This document shows positions 20,224-32,335 of a DNA stretch of 64,000 bases, one piece after another. This DNA is from Tiliqua scincoides (Eukaryota; Chordata; Lepidosauria; Squamata; Scincidae), in NCBI RefSeq assembly GCF_035046505.1, contig NC_089822.1:99952659-100016658 (forward strand), given 5' to 3'. The translations under genes and the position numbers were made by a program. The notes under the pieces were generated by a model, which had not been told where the DNA came from, made no database searches, and saw nothing but the letters and a program-made list of their open reading frames with translations. Position 1 is the first letter of the stretch. Each line of letters starts with the position of its first letter.

Positions 20224-20870
20224 TAAGAGATGGTAATCTAAAGAAAAAGAGCTGGAACAGAACAGGAAAAACAGGCACATGCAGGTATTGACTCTGTAAT
20301 CCCAAACTCCATATGGTTCTGTTTATAGCTTATGTGCTCAGAGCATGAAGCAAGAGTTGGTCCAACTACAGAACTTGTCCTGAAAAGATCCTGTTAAGAA
20401 ATTTCCCCTCGTGCCAGTTTCCCTATCTTCCCCCACCTCACGTTGGTGCTTCCACATCAAAAACGGTTGCACTGTATCGGGGGGGGGGGGGGAGAGGATT
20501 GGGAGACTTCCAAGGTGAATGGGGATTTAACCCCCCTTACACTTCTTGAAGCCTCCTGCTTTGCTTTCCTCCTTAGAACTGCACTAGTGATTTCATTAGT
20601 ACAAGGGGAGAAAGGTGACGAGTGCATTGCTGGAAAGCACTTTATGGCTCTTTTTCAGCAGTTAGCACTGGTGGAATGCTTGAGTGTGAAAGCCCAGTAG
20701 GACTGGCTGTAAGTTGTAGACAGATAGGTGAAGATGGGATGTGAGAACAGCAGAGGCTAGGTAAGAATTGTACCATCTAAAAGCTATGCTTAGGTACCCT
20801 TTCTATACTTGGTATGCAGCTGTAACCTCATGCAATAACTGTTGCAACATCAAGCAATAGGACAGCTTGG
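20224..20870. other. No gene seen; one long G run
   Basis: Unique-looking sequence. A run of about 14 G at 20479-20492 is followed by AGAGG. No exon is supported. Confidence 0.5.
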
Positions 20871-21012
20871 TTGGCAACCTTCAGTCTCAAAAGACTATGG
20901 TATAAGCCTACAGCACCCAGTATTCCCTGGCAGTCTCCCATTCAAGTACTAACTAGGCCTGACCCTGCTTAGCTTCCGAGATCAGACGAGATTGGGCATG
21001 TGCAGGGTAACT
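20871..21012 (-). mobile_element. 5S-rRNA-derived SINE with a LINE-matching tail
   Basis: On the minus strand, 21012-20906 is 5S rRNA from about nucleotide 12 to the 3' end: ATCTCGTCTGATCTCGGAAG, GCTAAGCAGGGTCAGGCC, TAGTACTTGAATGGGAGAC, GGGTGCTGTAGGC. The internal promoter (A box to C box) is present with few changes. Directly after it comes ATACCATAGTCTTTTGAGAC and TGAAGGTTGCCAA, the same 33-base tail that ends the LINE copies at 7209-7240 and 37284-37316. This is the SINE3 (5S-headed) plan with a LINE tail. A plain 5S pseudogene is unlikely because of the tail. Confidence 0.85.
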
Positions 21013-22980
21013 TTGATCAAGATGACACTGTCTCTGCCAGTGCAAGTCATAGGAAGCCATTCGCTGATGTGTAGGCAAGCAGAGCTAAATTAGTTCATGT
21101 TTAGAAATTTTTTTTTTTCATTTATCCTGGCAAGGATTAGTGGAGATAATTCTATTTATCTGTTCTATTTTGGGCTAGTTAATGTTTCTCATGATTTTTC
21201 TTAAGGTAGATTTCCCAACAATTTCCTGAGGCCTGCCCCGTAGGTGCAGTTCATGGCAAAATGCATCCATGAGCCACATCTGTGAGTGTCAATGTACAGG
21301 GGACATGCAACCACACGTTCACCCCAATCCAGGGATTTCTTCAGCCATGCTAGCTTCTTCTCAAGGGCTGTTAATCCATCCTCTGGCAGTCTTCCTATGT
21401 TTATGCATTGCGTAGCAACACTTGCCCAGCAACTCTGGGGGAGTTTCCCCCAGAGAGCTTGCCCTTCTGAGGTCAGACAATTTCCTGGTTTCAGCATACT
21501 AGGTGATTTACCACTCCCATTTCCACTGGGAAGTTTTCCCATCCTTCAGTTTTGTTCTTTAACCAAGAAAGCAGGATTCCCCCCCCCCCCCCGGGGGAGG
21601 GAGCTGGTTATTCAGGATGACCTGCCCTAGTTGGAACCAGGGAAGAGAGCCTGATACCAATAATGTGTAATAAAATCATTGGGGGGGGCGGGGTTCAATG
21701 CAGCAACCACATGAATCCTTTTCAGCTGAATGGTGGGCATCCAAGCTCAGCCCAATGTCTTTCAGCATACTTAAAAGTTCTGGGGACCACAAGAATGAGA
21801 CTTCCCCCATTCAAGGGGGAATGGAGAGCATGGGCAAAGGGAGAAACATGGAGGGAAATTACATATTCCAGATGTTTAAAAATAAAATTTTCAAAGGAAC
21901 AGTTATGTCCCAAGATATCCTGCAAAAAATATTTACATAAAATATCTCATTGAGTGACTAATTAGCACCCAAATGGCTAACGTTCTTCCTAATAACTGGT
22001 GTGTCAGTGAATGGAAAATGATTACTATTGCCTGGCTTCAGTTTGCTGAATCCATCTAACAGATGCACCAGCCACAGGCATAGTACACGATTGGCTGGTC
22101 CAATTTTACGAGGGCACTTCTCTTCCCATGTTCTGTTCTCTAATCAAGAATGAGGGGTTCTCTCCAAGCCAATTGATTGCAGGTTACCTAGGATTCTGTA
22201 CCCAAGCAGAACCAGGGAAAGAAGCTAGTCAGTGGACAGGTGGGATGAGCGGTGATGCTGGATCTGTGAGATTTCTGCCAAAATGATCAGAGAGAGCTCT
22301 GTGGCTATTTCAGCAGTGAGGAGCTGGCTTCATTAGTGGTTCAAATCAAGAAAGAGATGGGGGTTTTTTTGGAATAAACTTTTTGTTCAAGTGTTGGGAA
22401 AGTGTTTTGTTTTGAACTAAGTGTTTATTTTTAAAGCATTTTACAGCCAAGTTACGTGTCATGGCATTCTGAAATAAATCTGAAGAAATGTGGTCACTGC
22501 CTTCCAATTCAGCAATAAAACAAGGGCAATAAAACATTCCAATGCAACAACAGCTATTTACTAATGCACAGCAAAAGGGTGCTGAGTTCCTTTGCAGCAT
22601 CAGGGAATTACAGTAGCAGCAATCTACAAATGTGCAAAAGACAAGTGCTGGCAAACTGGTTTCACAGAAGGGGATTGTACGGCCCCTCAATGACACCACC
22701 TGCTAGTGCTTCTCCCCCTCAGCTTTGAATGTTCATGCCTGGACAAGTAAGCCTCCATCACAGCAGTCTCTCTCTCCATGAAGGAATTTGGTATGCACTG
22801 TGATCAATGCCCAAGGCAGAAGTGATATTCCCCTTCCAACTCTCCACTCCTGCTGAGTGACCATGCCCCCAACTTCCCAAAGCAGAAAGAGGAATTCTCT
22901 CATTCAGAATACATCTGTTGCAATGCTTCAAAAAACACCAGGTTGTTTGCATTACCCACAGTTTTGGGATGACTCATCTG
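21013..22980. other. Gene-free interval
   Basis: I see no supported exon or element. C and G runs lie at 21580-21596 and 21680-21687. Open frames here lack splice context and family similarity. Confidence 0.4.
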
Positions 22981-23794
22981 ATGCAGAAGGTCCTATCTGT
23001 GGGAGAAAGACTCCTCTGAGGATCTAGGCTCAAAACCACAACTTCTTTGCTCTCCCCTACACCCCTGGGCCTATGCATCTGCTGCACTACTCCTGTGCAA
23101 TTCATAGGGTATGATCAGCTCACAATCAACACACAGGAACTAGTCAAGGATGTTGAAGGGCATGATTGCCCTGGTGTATCCAGAATGACTATTATTCTCC
23201 TTCACCAGTTTGTTGTTCCTCAGTTCCTTGGTTTTGCTCTAGCATGCCTCAAGGTCTCTCCAGTAACCCATCTCCTTGCATGTTTCCAAAATGTAGTAGC
23301 ACTGCTCTACATTTTGGTAATTTTGGGTGAAGGCTGCCTGGACAAATGTCAGTGAAGGATCTCAACTCCTCACTCCATGAAAGATTCATTGGACAGCAAG
23401 GAAGCCCCTTACTGCTGGAACTGGAAAACCACTTTACTCCATTATGGGTTGAACAAACTTGTTTTCTTGCACCCACTGATCAGAGGGTTCTTCAAGAATC
23501 TAAACTAGGGATCCCTAAACATTCAGTGGCCAGGATGACATCACTCAGTATTGTTCTTAAGGTGGAACAAGAGTGAGTCAATTATTGAAAATAAGGTACA
23601 CATTGTGTACATCACTCTAAGAACATTCACAAAAAGAGAAAAGTATTTGTGACTGCCTGCTGTCTTTCTCTCGCAGCTGGGCTCTCCCCTAGTCCCACAG
23701 TTTGCTTCATCCAGCAGGCAGAAGAAGGTGTATGGAGATAGGCAAGAGTGGATGGTGGAGTGGGGGGAGGTTCCATGGGCCAAAGGGTGTTGGT

Positions 23795-24150
23795 GGACCA
23801 CTACGTGTGACTGCACAGAAGAAGGAAGAGAGGTTGCTTACCTATAGCTATAGTCCTTTGAGTGGTTGTCTCTGCAGACACCCAACCCACCTGAGTGTCT
23901 CCTCTGCAGGTCTGGCTCCAACTGTGGAACCTCTCGACAAATGCTACAATTTGATTATATGGAACAGTTTTCAAAGGAATGGAAGGTTTGAGTGTATTTC
24001 CCACCTTCAAAGCACATGGTGTGTAATAGCACACAAAGCACATGCTCACTCAAGAGCAGGGGCAGAACGCTCTGCAAGGCTCTGGAAGCTTCCAAGGTCA
24101 GCTCTGCATATGCAGAAGTCCACTGCATGTAACTGCACAGATGAAGAACT
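23795..24150 (+). mobile_element. Fossil terminal region of a DIRS-like retroelement
   Basis: It shares landmarks in order with 31645-31940: GTGTGACTGCACAGAAGAAG, AGGTTGCTTA, GCAGACACCCAACCCACCTGA, CTCTGCAGGTCTGG, then AGGGGCAGAACGCTCTG and CCAAGGTCAGCTCTG. At the second locus the region lies downstream of a recognisable tyrosine recombinase, hence the family call. It is an old, broken, partial copy. Confidence 0.5.
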
Positions 24151-24649
24151 ACAACTGCAATCAAGTCACCTGTCCTTGATGTTCTAGCTCAAGCATGGCA
24201 GGACATGGTGTTACCGACAGAAGTTGCCAACTGGGAATCATTCGAGGAACCCTCAACAAATGCTCAAGCGGAGAGTCAGCGCAGCGTTATCAAACTTCAG
24301 TAAACAAGGTCATAAATTGCCAGCCCAGCTGAAGATTTTGTGTGGATAAAGGCTAAAAAAAGAACTCTTGCACCAAGCTAGCCTTGCTTTATCAGTCCAA
24401 TTGGTTGCAACATCCTTATCTGGGGGTATGATCCAGCCAAAGTTAAGCATGCTTAAGTCCCGTTGGTTTCCATAAAAGAGATACAAGCACCTGCTTAACA
24501 GCCACTGTGAAATTAAGATGATGTGAAAATGCTTTATATGGGCTGGGTGGCACCCAAAAATTTCCAAAGTATACAAAATCCCATGCTAGCTCAGCAAAGA
24601 AGATCCACAAGCTTTATCCAGCTGTTGTTGCAAATGGGGATGCACATCT

Positions 24650-24850
24650 GGAGCTACTGGTTGCATAGTGGCTAAGAGACTGCACTACGAATCAGGATTT
24701 CTGAAGTTGAAATCTCGACTCTACCATGAACTAATTTTGGAGACCAGAGGTGACCACTTCCCTTTCTGTGGCAGTTGAGGGTCATTAAAATGTATGCACC
24801 TTCCAGGATTATTGTAAATATAACAATAAAGTAAGAAGTGTGAAAAGCTT
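24650..24850 (+). mobile_element. Old tRNA-derived SINE
   Basis: A-box-like TGCATAGTGGCTAAGAGACT and B-box-like GTTGAAATCTCGAC are spaced as in a tRNA promoter, followed by a core and a 3' part with AATATAACAATAAAG. Too diverged for a family name. Confidence 0.5.
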
Positions 24851-26294
24851 GAACATCGGAAGTGTTATGTATGTACTATTATTACTAGCTGTCCACGACT
24901 ATAACTGAATCAGGGCCTTCTTGTCCATTTTCATTCCAATTTATTTTCCTCCACTGGGATTCTTTTTGTCCCCCAGCACATACGATCCCATTTGAAAACC
25001 CCTCAAGAAGTGTGGATGCCATTATGCTCACTTTGTCTCTGACCTAATTTATTTGCTTTGCTGAGCCAGTGACAAAGTCCTAAGTTACTCAATAGCCAAT
25101 GCAGGCAAACAGGCCCACAGAATATTATGTCCTGACCTCTAAAGCAGAATTAATAAAATATTAGTAGTAACTGTTAATAGACAGCTTTGCAATTTGGCTG
25201 CACAACCAGAGCAGAGTTAAGCTCTTTTAGGGATCACTGACTCATGTGTGTAACTCTTGTTGGAATCAATGGGACCCCAAAGTACTTGGTTGGTTTAGGC
25301 AATCTAAATTGGTTGTGGCTTATCAGTGAAGAGTTCCTGAGGGCCATTGTAGAAAACTCACAAAAATGTCTGTAGAAAATGTAGAAAACTCTGTCCGCAG
25401 TAATTATGAAAAAGGAAAAAAAATCACTGTTAGGAATTATTAAGGAAAGATCTGAAGTTTCATAAAGCTTTATACAAATCCATGTCCTATTGTACTGATC
25501 TCCCATTAATCAGAAGAACCCAGAAACAGATTGGGATTATGACAGATGTCCATATTCTTGGGGGGGGGGGGGAGAGTTTAGTAGTATTTTATCCAAGTGT
25601 TCCTCTGTGTAATCCGGGATTTTTTGCACAAGGCTGAAGTCTTAAGTTAGTTTGCTGCACTCCAAATAAGGCTCAGCACAATGATCCCTGCTTTATCAGT
25701 CATTATATGTTGCTGAGGCCAAACATCTCCACTGTGCCCAACTTGTGCGTTTCTTGGGACATCTGGCTGGCTACCAATGGGGTGAGATGGCAGATGAACC
25801 TTCTTCCTGATCTTGCAAAGCCGTTCTTCTGTTCTCCTGCATCCTAAAGCCATGCGTTCTCCATGCCTGTCCCATTCACTGACCTCTACCCTGAAGGACA
25901 AACCATTGCTCAGTTTCTGCATTCATTTTTGTTTTGGGGCAGAATATGGTGTATCTTTGTATGCTATTGACAATAAGTTCAGCTCTCCTTGTTCTCCTAA
26001 AGTATGTTTGATTTTGTTACATCACATTTGTACTGGTAGTCATTTCTTTCTAATATTTTGCTTTTCCATCACCCCACTACAGTGGGCATAGCTGCTTCTG
26101 TGAGGAGCCACTCCTCACTGTCCAGACAATGTTCCTGGGGTCCAGAAATGTACTTTGCACTGATCCATTCGTGAATGGTCAAGCTTCAGAATCAGATTGG
26201 CACCGTATAGCTGGTTTCAGTTTCGGAGCACATGCATTCAGAAACAGCCATGGTGTTACAAACAAAATCAAAGGGATATGTAATATTAAAGTAT
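24851..26294. other. Gene-free interval
   Basis: No supported exon. A 13-14 base G run begins at 25560 and is followed by AGAG. Confidence 0.4.
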
Positions 26295-26332
26295 GGATAC
26301 TACACTTGATCTTAGCCAAAAGACAGAGAATA
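26295..26332 (-). pseudogene. Truncated U2 snRNA pseudogene (5' end only)
   Basis: The plus strand GGATACTACACTTGATCTTA and GCCAAAAG is the reverse complement of the start of U2 snRNA, including the branch-site recognition segment. The match runs from about nucleotide 4 to 41 and then stops; no Sm site or 3' stem-loops follow. It cannot be a functional snRNA gene. Such fragments arise by LINE-mediated retrotransposition of U RNAs. Confidence 0.85.
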
Positions 26333-27470
26333 TCTATTTATTATACGTTGAAAACAATTTTCTTTTCCTTAGGAGTGAAACTGTGGGTAAATGTTGGGCC
26401 AGAACTTTGATTCAAATTTCATACTGTCACCAGGTGAGAAGAGATAATTTCTCTGGGGCTGGATGTGGCCAATATATTAAATATTCTAAATACTTTTTTC
26501 ACTGCACTAGAATCTTGCAGTGAAGGGAGGGGTAGCACTTCATGTCCCAGAATCTTTGCTTTTATTTTTATCTCTCTTTTTCACGTGCAAGTGAAATGCG
26601 GATGCCAAGCGATGTTTAAAAGTATCTGGACAATTCCTCAGAAACTAAAGGAGTTGGCAGATTAATTCCCAATGGTCAGGGGCCATTAGAGCTTTTTGCC
26701 CTTTTCTATAATGAGAAGAATCAGAATAAACTATGCAAAATCTTATGCAGATTTGTTTCATTTGCAGAGGTTATAAAAGCTGCAGAATTTAGTTTTTCTT
26801 GGTGCAGAACCTGATGCAAAACTGAGACCTCAGCAAAGCAGCATATTTGCTATCCTGACATCAAGCTTCTGTCTGCCCTGCAGAGTTGATATGACCCTCT
26901 TCAGAAGTTGACTGCTGTACATCACAATCTAGGGGCCAAACTAGACCGGATGTGGGAGGCAACAATGCTGGGTTTATAATGTGATCAGAGTAGTGGTGCT
27001 GATAGGGGTGTTTACTGCTTTTCTCACCGGCGCCTTTTCCAATCTACATCGCACACCTCCCAGCCGCTATTTGTTCTGAAGAACCTCCAAAGTTGCCCTC
27101 TTTCTGTTGCCACTGAATGTGAGCTGCTGACCCAATAAATACAGATTATTAACTCAACTATTATTTACTATCCTGGACATGTTCTAGATAATTTACAGTA
27201 CAAACACACTTTCGTCCTTGGTGTCCATTCCTAGGGGGCCCAGTTTACTGCTTTGTGGATGCCACCATCAACACTGGCACGGATTACCCTTCTTGTTTGC
27301 TGTCTCCCAAGAGATGCCAAAGACTTCCTGAGGTAGGTCATGGCTGTGATAGATTGATTGGGAAACCATGATGGCAGGTTCCCAAGGGGAATCTGATCAG
27401 TGACTGAAAAGATTGCTAGCTTGGGTATCTGAATTACCTGGCACACTTCTGCATCTCTACACTGTGTTCA
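26333..27470. other. Gene-free interval
   Basis: Unique-looking sequence with no exon or element I can support. Confidence 0.4.
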
Positions 27471-27478
27471 ATCTACAG

Positions 27479-27707
27479 TAGCAATTTTCAACCCTTTTCA
27501 TTTTATGGCACACTGACAAGGCGCTAAAGTTGTCAAGGCACACCTTTGGTTTTTTGTCCATCGACAAGGCACACCACACTGTCAGTGGGGTGTTCACATC
27601 CCCCAATGGCCCTACTAATAAATGACTCTCTCCCAGACTCCCGCAGCACACCTGCAGACCATTCACGGCACACCAGTATGTGGCAGCACACTCACAGAAA
27701 ATTGCTG
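27479..27707. mobile_element. hAT-like element, family G
   Basis: Left end TAGCAATTTTCAACCC, right end CAGAAAATTGCTG. Flanks ATCTACAG (27471-27478) and ATCCACAG (27708-27715) match at 7 of 8. Internal GGCACAC repeats and CCCTACTAATAAATGACTCT are shared with 43747 and, reversed, 51059. Confidence 0.85.
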
Positions 27708-27715
27708 ATCCACAG

Positions 27716-28562
27716 AATGGCCTTATTAAGAATGCACTGGATTCATGGGCTGGCCTAGTTCCCACTGAGTTGATAAGCCTGTGTGTGGGTTGTACCACTT
27801 CAGACCACAAGTGGCAGCTCACGTGATTGAATGCTCCCCCATTCAAAGACAACAGCCCTTCCTTGCACATAGAAAACGAGTGCCATGGAGTAGGCGAATC
27901 AAGAATGCTTCTCCTTAACATTTAGTTTGCTTTGATAAGGAAATTATTTTGTATGGAGCACTCAGTACTGAGTTCCCACCTGTATTCTGAAGTCATACAT
28001 CCCCACATTTGTTGCCTATCTCAGTGAAGCGACACTGTTCGGGCAAATATAGATGGTCATCAGCAAATGCAAGGTTCCCATTCTCATGTTTGTGGCCAAC
28101 ATGCAAATCGGCCATGCCAAACAAATTCACAGCATTGCCAAGCCATTAATCAGCAGATGCAAGAACAACAGTAATTCAGTGTTGTTGGAAAAAGACCAGC
28201 AGGTCAAACACATCCGGCCAGTGCATATTGGCTTATTGTTGCACAAGCATCTTCATGGTTTGTTAACTCAAATTTGATCAAGTGGGAATCATATGCCAGC
28301 AATTTCATCAACTTTAAATTGTCAGTTGTGAGTGGCTTTTTGTGGTCTCTGTGCAGTCACATTTCTGGAGTTCTGTGCATGTGCAGAGTTGGCCTCAGAA
28401 ATTTCCAGAACTTTGTGGAGTGAGCTGCCCCTGCACTTGATGGGGGAGATCTATCAATCAAGTGCAGGGGCCTTAAGCGTGGAAAGAACCCTATCCCTAC
28501 CCCCCCAGTTGCTTTTTGATTACAGCTGAAGCAGCATCATTAGGACTAACTCCTCTTTCTCC
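27716..28562. other. Gene-free interval
   Basis: No exon or named repeat is supported. A short inverted pair, GTGCAGGGGCC near 28462 and CCCTGCACTTGAT near 28430, could form a hairpin. Confidence 0.35.
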
Positions 28563-28570
28563 TTTCAGAA

Positions 28571-28915
28571 CAGTGGTTCTCAAACTTTAAGCACCGGGAC
28601 CCACTTTTTAGAATGAGAATCTGTTAGGACCCACAGGAAGTGATGTCATGACCGGAAGTGACATCATCAAGTAGGAAATTTTTTAACAACCCTAGGCTGC
28701 AATCCTACCTACACTTACCCAGCAGTAAGTTCTATTTACTATCATCATTAAAAGCATATACAGAGTAGCCTGTTCAAAGTACAGATCTGTAATATTTCCC
28801 CCAATGCAGTCACATGCCATGGTAGCATCAAGTCTAATATATTAAAAATAAAATATTGAATTGAATGGGGACCCTTCTGAAATTGGTTCACTGACCCACA
28901 GTTTGAAAAACATTG
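28571..28915. mobile_element. hAT-like element, family E
   Basis: Left end CAGTGGTTCTCAAAC, right end CAGTTTGAAAAACATTG. Flanks TTTCAGAA and TCTTAGAA agree at 6 of 8. Internal GGAAGTGATGTCATGACCGG is shared with the interrupted copy at 37137. A half copy of the foldback repeat sits inside at 28691-28738. Confidence 0.75.
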
Positions 28916-29489
28916 TCTTAGAACAAAAGCTGGCCTTAGGGAGCCCTTTGCACTTGAGCATGTATGATTTGGGACAGGTACATACAATACTAAATCACCC
29001 CAACAGCAGTCCATTTAGTTGGGGGATGTCCTTAGTAACTGAATGAGAGACAAGGGGATTGCCCATGAAGGAAACCTCAAAGCTGAAGCCTTCCTCTCGG
29101 TAACTCATCATTGTCCTGTTGCGAACCTGTTTTCCATCCGTCGCAAATCCCAAGTTCAAAATATTTTCCAGCCAACTTGGACACAATTCCCAATCCATAG
29201 AAAATTCTCTTTCAATAGGAAGGGGGTCTGGTCTGTGTGTTTCCACGCTCATCACCAAGATCATCAGCAGGATACGCAAATTCAGTACCAATTGCATTCT
29301 GATAACACAGTGGTGGCCACAGCAGATCTGCCTCTGTTCAGGATAATGAAGGGCAAATATATCCACATATCTGTCCAGTCTTAGAAGGTTGAATACTCCC
29401 GCCACAACCTGGAGACATTGAAGCTAATGGTGTGTGGAGGATCTAATAGTTGGCATTGACAGTGCAATAAAGGACACCCTAGCTCATTC

Positions 29490-29673
29490 CATAACTTTCT
29501 CACATGCAAAACATATTTGAAGTGGAAACTCTTTTGTGCCTATGCAGCATCCAACAAAACAGAGGATGCCTCTTTCTAGGACATACTACAAGGAAGGCAT
29601 CCACCCCAAACAGATGGGCTTGACAAATCTATTCATTTTGCTGCCATCTCTGCCTACCGTCTGGCAGCAGACA
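29490..29673 (+). mobile_element. Fossil DIRS-like retroelement, left part of the recombinase region
   Basis: The plus-strand translation resembles the N-terminal helical part of vertebrate DIRS-like tyrosine recombinases. It is cut off by the CR1 at 29674-30890, and the same element appears to continue from about 30915. The preceding stretch, 28990-29405, may also belong to this fossil, with low confidence. Old and broken. Confidence 0.45.
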
Positions 29674-30890
29674 ATAAGAACAGAAGAAGAGCTGTGCTGG
29701 ATTAGGCCAAAGACCCATCTTGTCCAGCTTCCTGTATCTCACAGAGGCCAACCAGATGCCTCAGGGAGCACACAGACAATAAGGAACCTGTATCCTGTTG
29801 CCCATCTCTTGCAACTGGCTTTCAGAGGCTATCTCTAAAACTCAGAGGTTGCATACAATAATCATGACTTGTAGTCTGTGATGAATTTTTCCTCTATAAA
29901 TCTGTCCAATCCCTTTTTAAAGGTATCTAGGCCAGGGGTCATCACCACATCCTGTGGCAAGGAGTTCCACAGATTAATTATTCACTGGGGTAAAGAAATA
30001 TTTCCTTTTTGTCTTTTCTGACTCTCTTGCCAGTCAATTTTAGTGGATGACCCCTGATCCTGGTGTTGTGTGAGAGGGAAAAAAAACTTCCCTCTAGCCA
30101 CTCTATCCATCCCATGCATAATTTTATGTGCCTCAATCACATTGCCCCTCAGGTGCCTTTTTTCTAGACTGAAGAGCCCCAGAAATTATAACCTTTCCTC
30201 ATAAGGGAGATGCCTCAGCCCTCTAATTATTTTGGTCAATTTCTTCTGAACTGTTTCCAATTCCACTATATCCTTTTTGAGATGTGGCAACCAGAACTGG
30301 ACACAATACTCCAGATGTAGACTTTCCATTGATTTGTACAATGGCAAAATAATGTTGGTTATTTTATTCTTAATTCTTTTTAAGTTATCCTGAGCATGGA
30401 ATAGGCCTTCTTCACAGCCACCGCACCTTAGGTCAACACTTTCATCAAACTGTTCACTAGTACCCCAAGATCTCTCTCCGGATCTGTTACAAACAGCTCA
30501 TAACCCATCACCATACATGTGAAATTTTGATTTCTTGCCCTGATATGCATCATTGAAGTGCTTCTGCCATTGAAGTGCATTCGTCATTTCCCTCCCCATT
30601 CCCCCAGTTTGGAGAGATCCTTCTGGAGTTCTTCACAATCCAGTCTAGATTTCACCACTTGGAAAAGTTTCATGTCATCCACAAACTTGGCCAACTTACT
30701 GTTTATCCTTGACTTCAGGTCATTTTTGAAAAAAAAAAATGAAAAGAACCAGTCCCAATAAGATCCTTGGAGCACACTGCTTTTCACCTCTTGCCTTTGT
30801 GACAGTTGCCCATTGACACCCACTCTCTGTTTCCTGTTCTTCAACCAGTTCCTAATCCATGAGGACCTTCCCCCTTATTCCCAGAATATC
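29674..30890 (-). mobile_element. CR1 LINE, 5'-truncated, inserted in a DIRS-like fossil
   Basis: Reverse-complement CR1: 3' UTR at the left (GCCAAAGACCCATCTTGTCC), then the end of the ORF (CCACATCCTGTGGCAAGGAG) and part of the RT at the right (KNRKQRVGVNGQLSQRQEVK, LAKFVDDMKLFQVVKSRLDC). The catalytic FADD is changed to FVDD, and frame shifts and an A-rich expansion near 30729 show it is dead. It is clearly older than the copy at 61018. Confidence 0.88.
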
Positions 30891-30914
30891 CTCTTCTTCA
30901 GAATGTTCTTTAAA

Positions 30915-31940
30915 TGTTTGGCTAACCTTTACCCACCAATCAGATCTCCAGCTCCATCATGGAATTTGTTGTTGGTCTTGTCCTTGTTCATGGACAAGCC
31001 TTTCAAGCGTATGGCTATGGTGAACGTTTGCTTGCTAACAGTTAAAACAGTACTCTTATCAGTCATCCCTTTGGCATGGAGGGCCAGTGAACTGTGTGCT
31101 TTGCGCTCTAACTCTCCATGTACCACACACCACCTGGACAAAGCAGTATTGAGACCAGATGTTACTTTTTTCCCTAGTGTGAGCTCAGTGCTCCACGTTA
31201 ATCTAAACGTAGCACTTTCAAAGCCCACCTTCAGAAGGGGAAAGAGCCCTGCACACACTGAATGTTAAGAGAGTTCTTTCCTGGTCTATATTAACTGAAC
31301 TGCAAAATCCTAGGCAGACAACACTTTATGGCTTCATGTACTACCAGCAGCGCTGCCAGACAAAAATGTTTCCACCCAGCATCTGGCTCAGTGATAACTA
31401 AGACCATCTCTCTGGCAAACCAGTTGGCTAAGAAGGAACCTCTAGCTCCTTGAAGGGCCACACCACCAGAGTGGCTTCACTCTCCACCACTAACCTGAAA
31501 GGTGTCCCTGTGCAGGAGCTCTGCAGGACAGAAATATGGTCAAGAACAGGTGCCTCACTTAGGCACGATATTCTGCAGAGCTGCTTCTTCTGATGGATCT
31601 GCACCTACCTCTAGGTGAGGGGATAAACCAGCTAATCTCCATTATGTGTGACTGCACAAAGAAGAAGAGCAGGTTGCTTAATAATAGCAGTTCTCTAAGT
31701 GGTCCTCTGAGCAGACACACAACCCATCTGACTGTTCCTGCTGCAGGCCTGGATTCCAACATCTGAAGCCCCTTTCAAGTAGGAAATATGGACCAGGGGC
31801 AATCTTCAAAGGAGGGATTGAGCCTTCTTCCTATGTTTGAGGCACACAATCATGAATGGGTCTCCCCTCTTGAGCTCAGGGCAGAACACTCTGGAACCTT
31901 CCAAAGTCAGCTCTGTGTGCACACAGAACTCCACAAAATG
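30915..31940 (+). mobile_element. Fossil DIRS-like retroelement, recombinase and terminal region
   Basis: The translation includes MVNVCLLTVKTVLLSVIPLA followed by WRASELCALRS, the pattern of the catalytic tyrosine recombinase domain of vertebrate DIRS-like elements, with LRPDVTFFP and VPVQELCRTEIWSRTGASLR further on. A terminal region from about 31645 matches 23795-24150. The element is an old broken relic, interrupted on its left by a CR1. Confidence 0.6.
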
Positions 31941-31970
31941 TGTCTGCTATTAATGAACATCCATTTAGGG

Positions 31971-32327
31971 CACTGGTTCCAAACCTGTGGTCCGTGAACC
32001 ACAAGTGGTCCACAAAACCCTGAGAAGTGGATTGTGAGGTCTTAGGGGAAAAAAAATCACCTTTGATCACTTCCAAAGTCTTGCCAAGTAAGCAACCTCC
32101 CATGGACCACCAAAGAGAGTAGAGATTGCCTGCAGCCACAACCACAAGTGTCAGCTGTGGCTGTGGGCGGTCCATTCTCTGTCCTCTCTGATAGTCTGTA
32201 TGGGAGTACTTGAGAGACAGACTACCAGAGATGGTGGAGGCCAGTCTACCCACAGCCACATGTGGTCCACGATGATTCCAATTTTTGCCTCAGTGGTCCG
32301 CAGGCTCTGAAAGGTTGGGAACCACTG
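31971..32327. mobile_element. hAT-like element, family F, copy 1
   Basis: Left end CACTGGTTCCAAACCTGTGG, right end GGTTGGGAACCACTG. Flanks ATTTAGGG and ATATAGCG agree at 6 of 8. Internal GATTCCAATTTTTGCCTCAG and AAAATCACCTTTGATCACTT are shared with the copy at 42018. Confidence 0.8.
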
Positions 32328-32335
32328 ATATAGCG

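Noticed and set aside
20871-21012. A functional 5S rRNA gene
   Set aside because: The first bases are missing, the tail is LINE-derived, and no T-run terminator follows; it is a SINE.
28990-29405. 136-codon minus-strand open frame as a host gene
   Set aside because: It lies next to a retroelement fossil, lacks splice support and may be part of the debris; too uncertain to annotate on its own.
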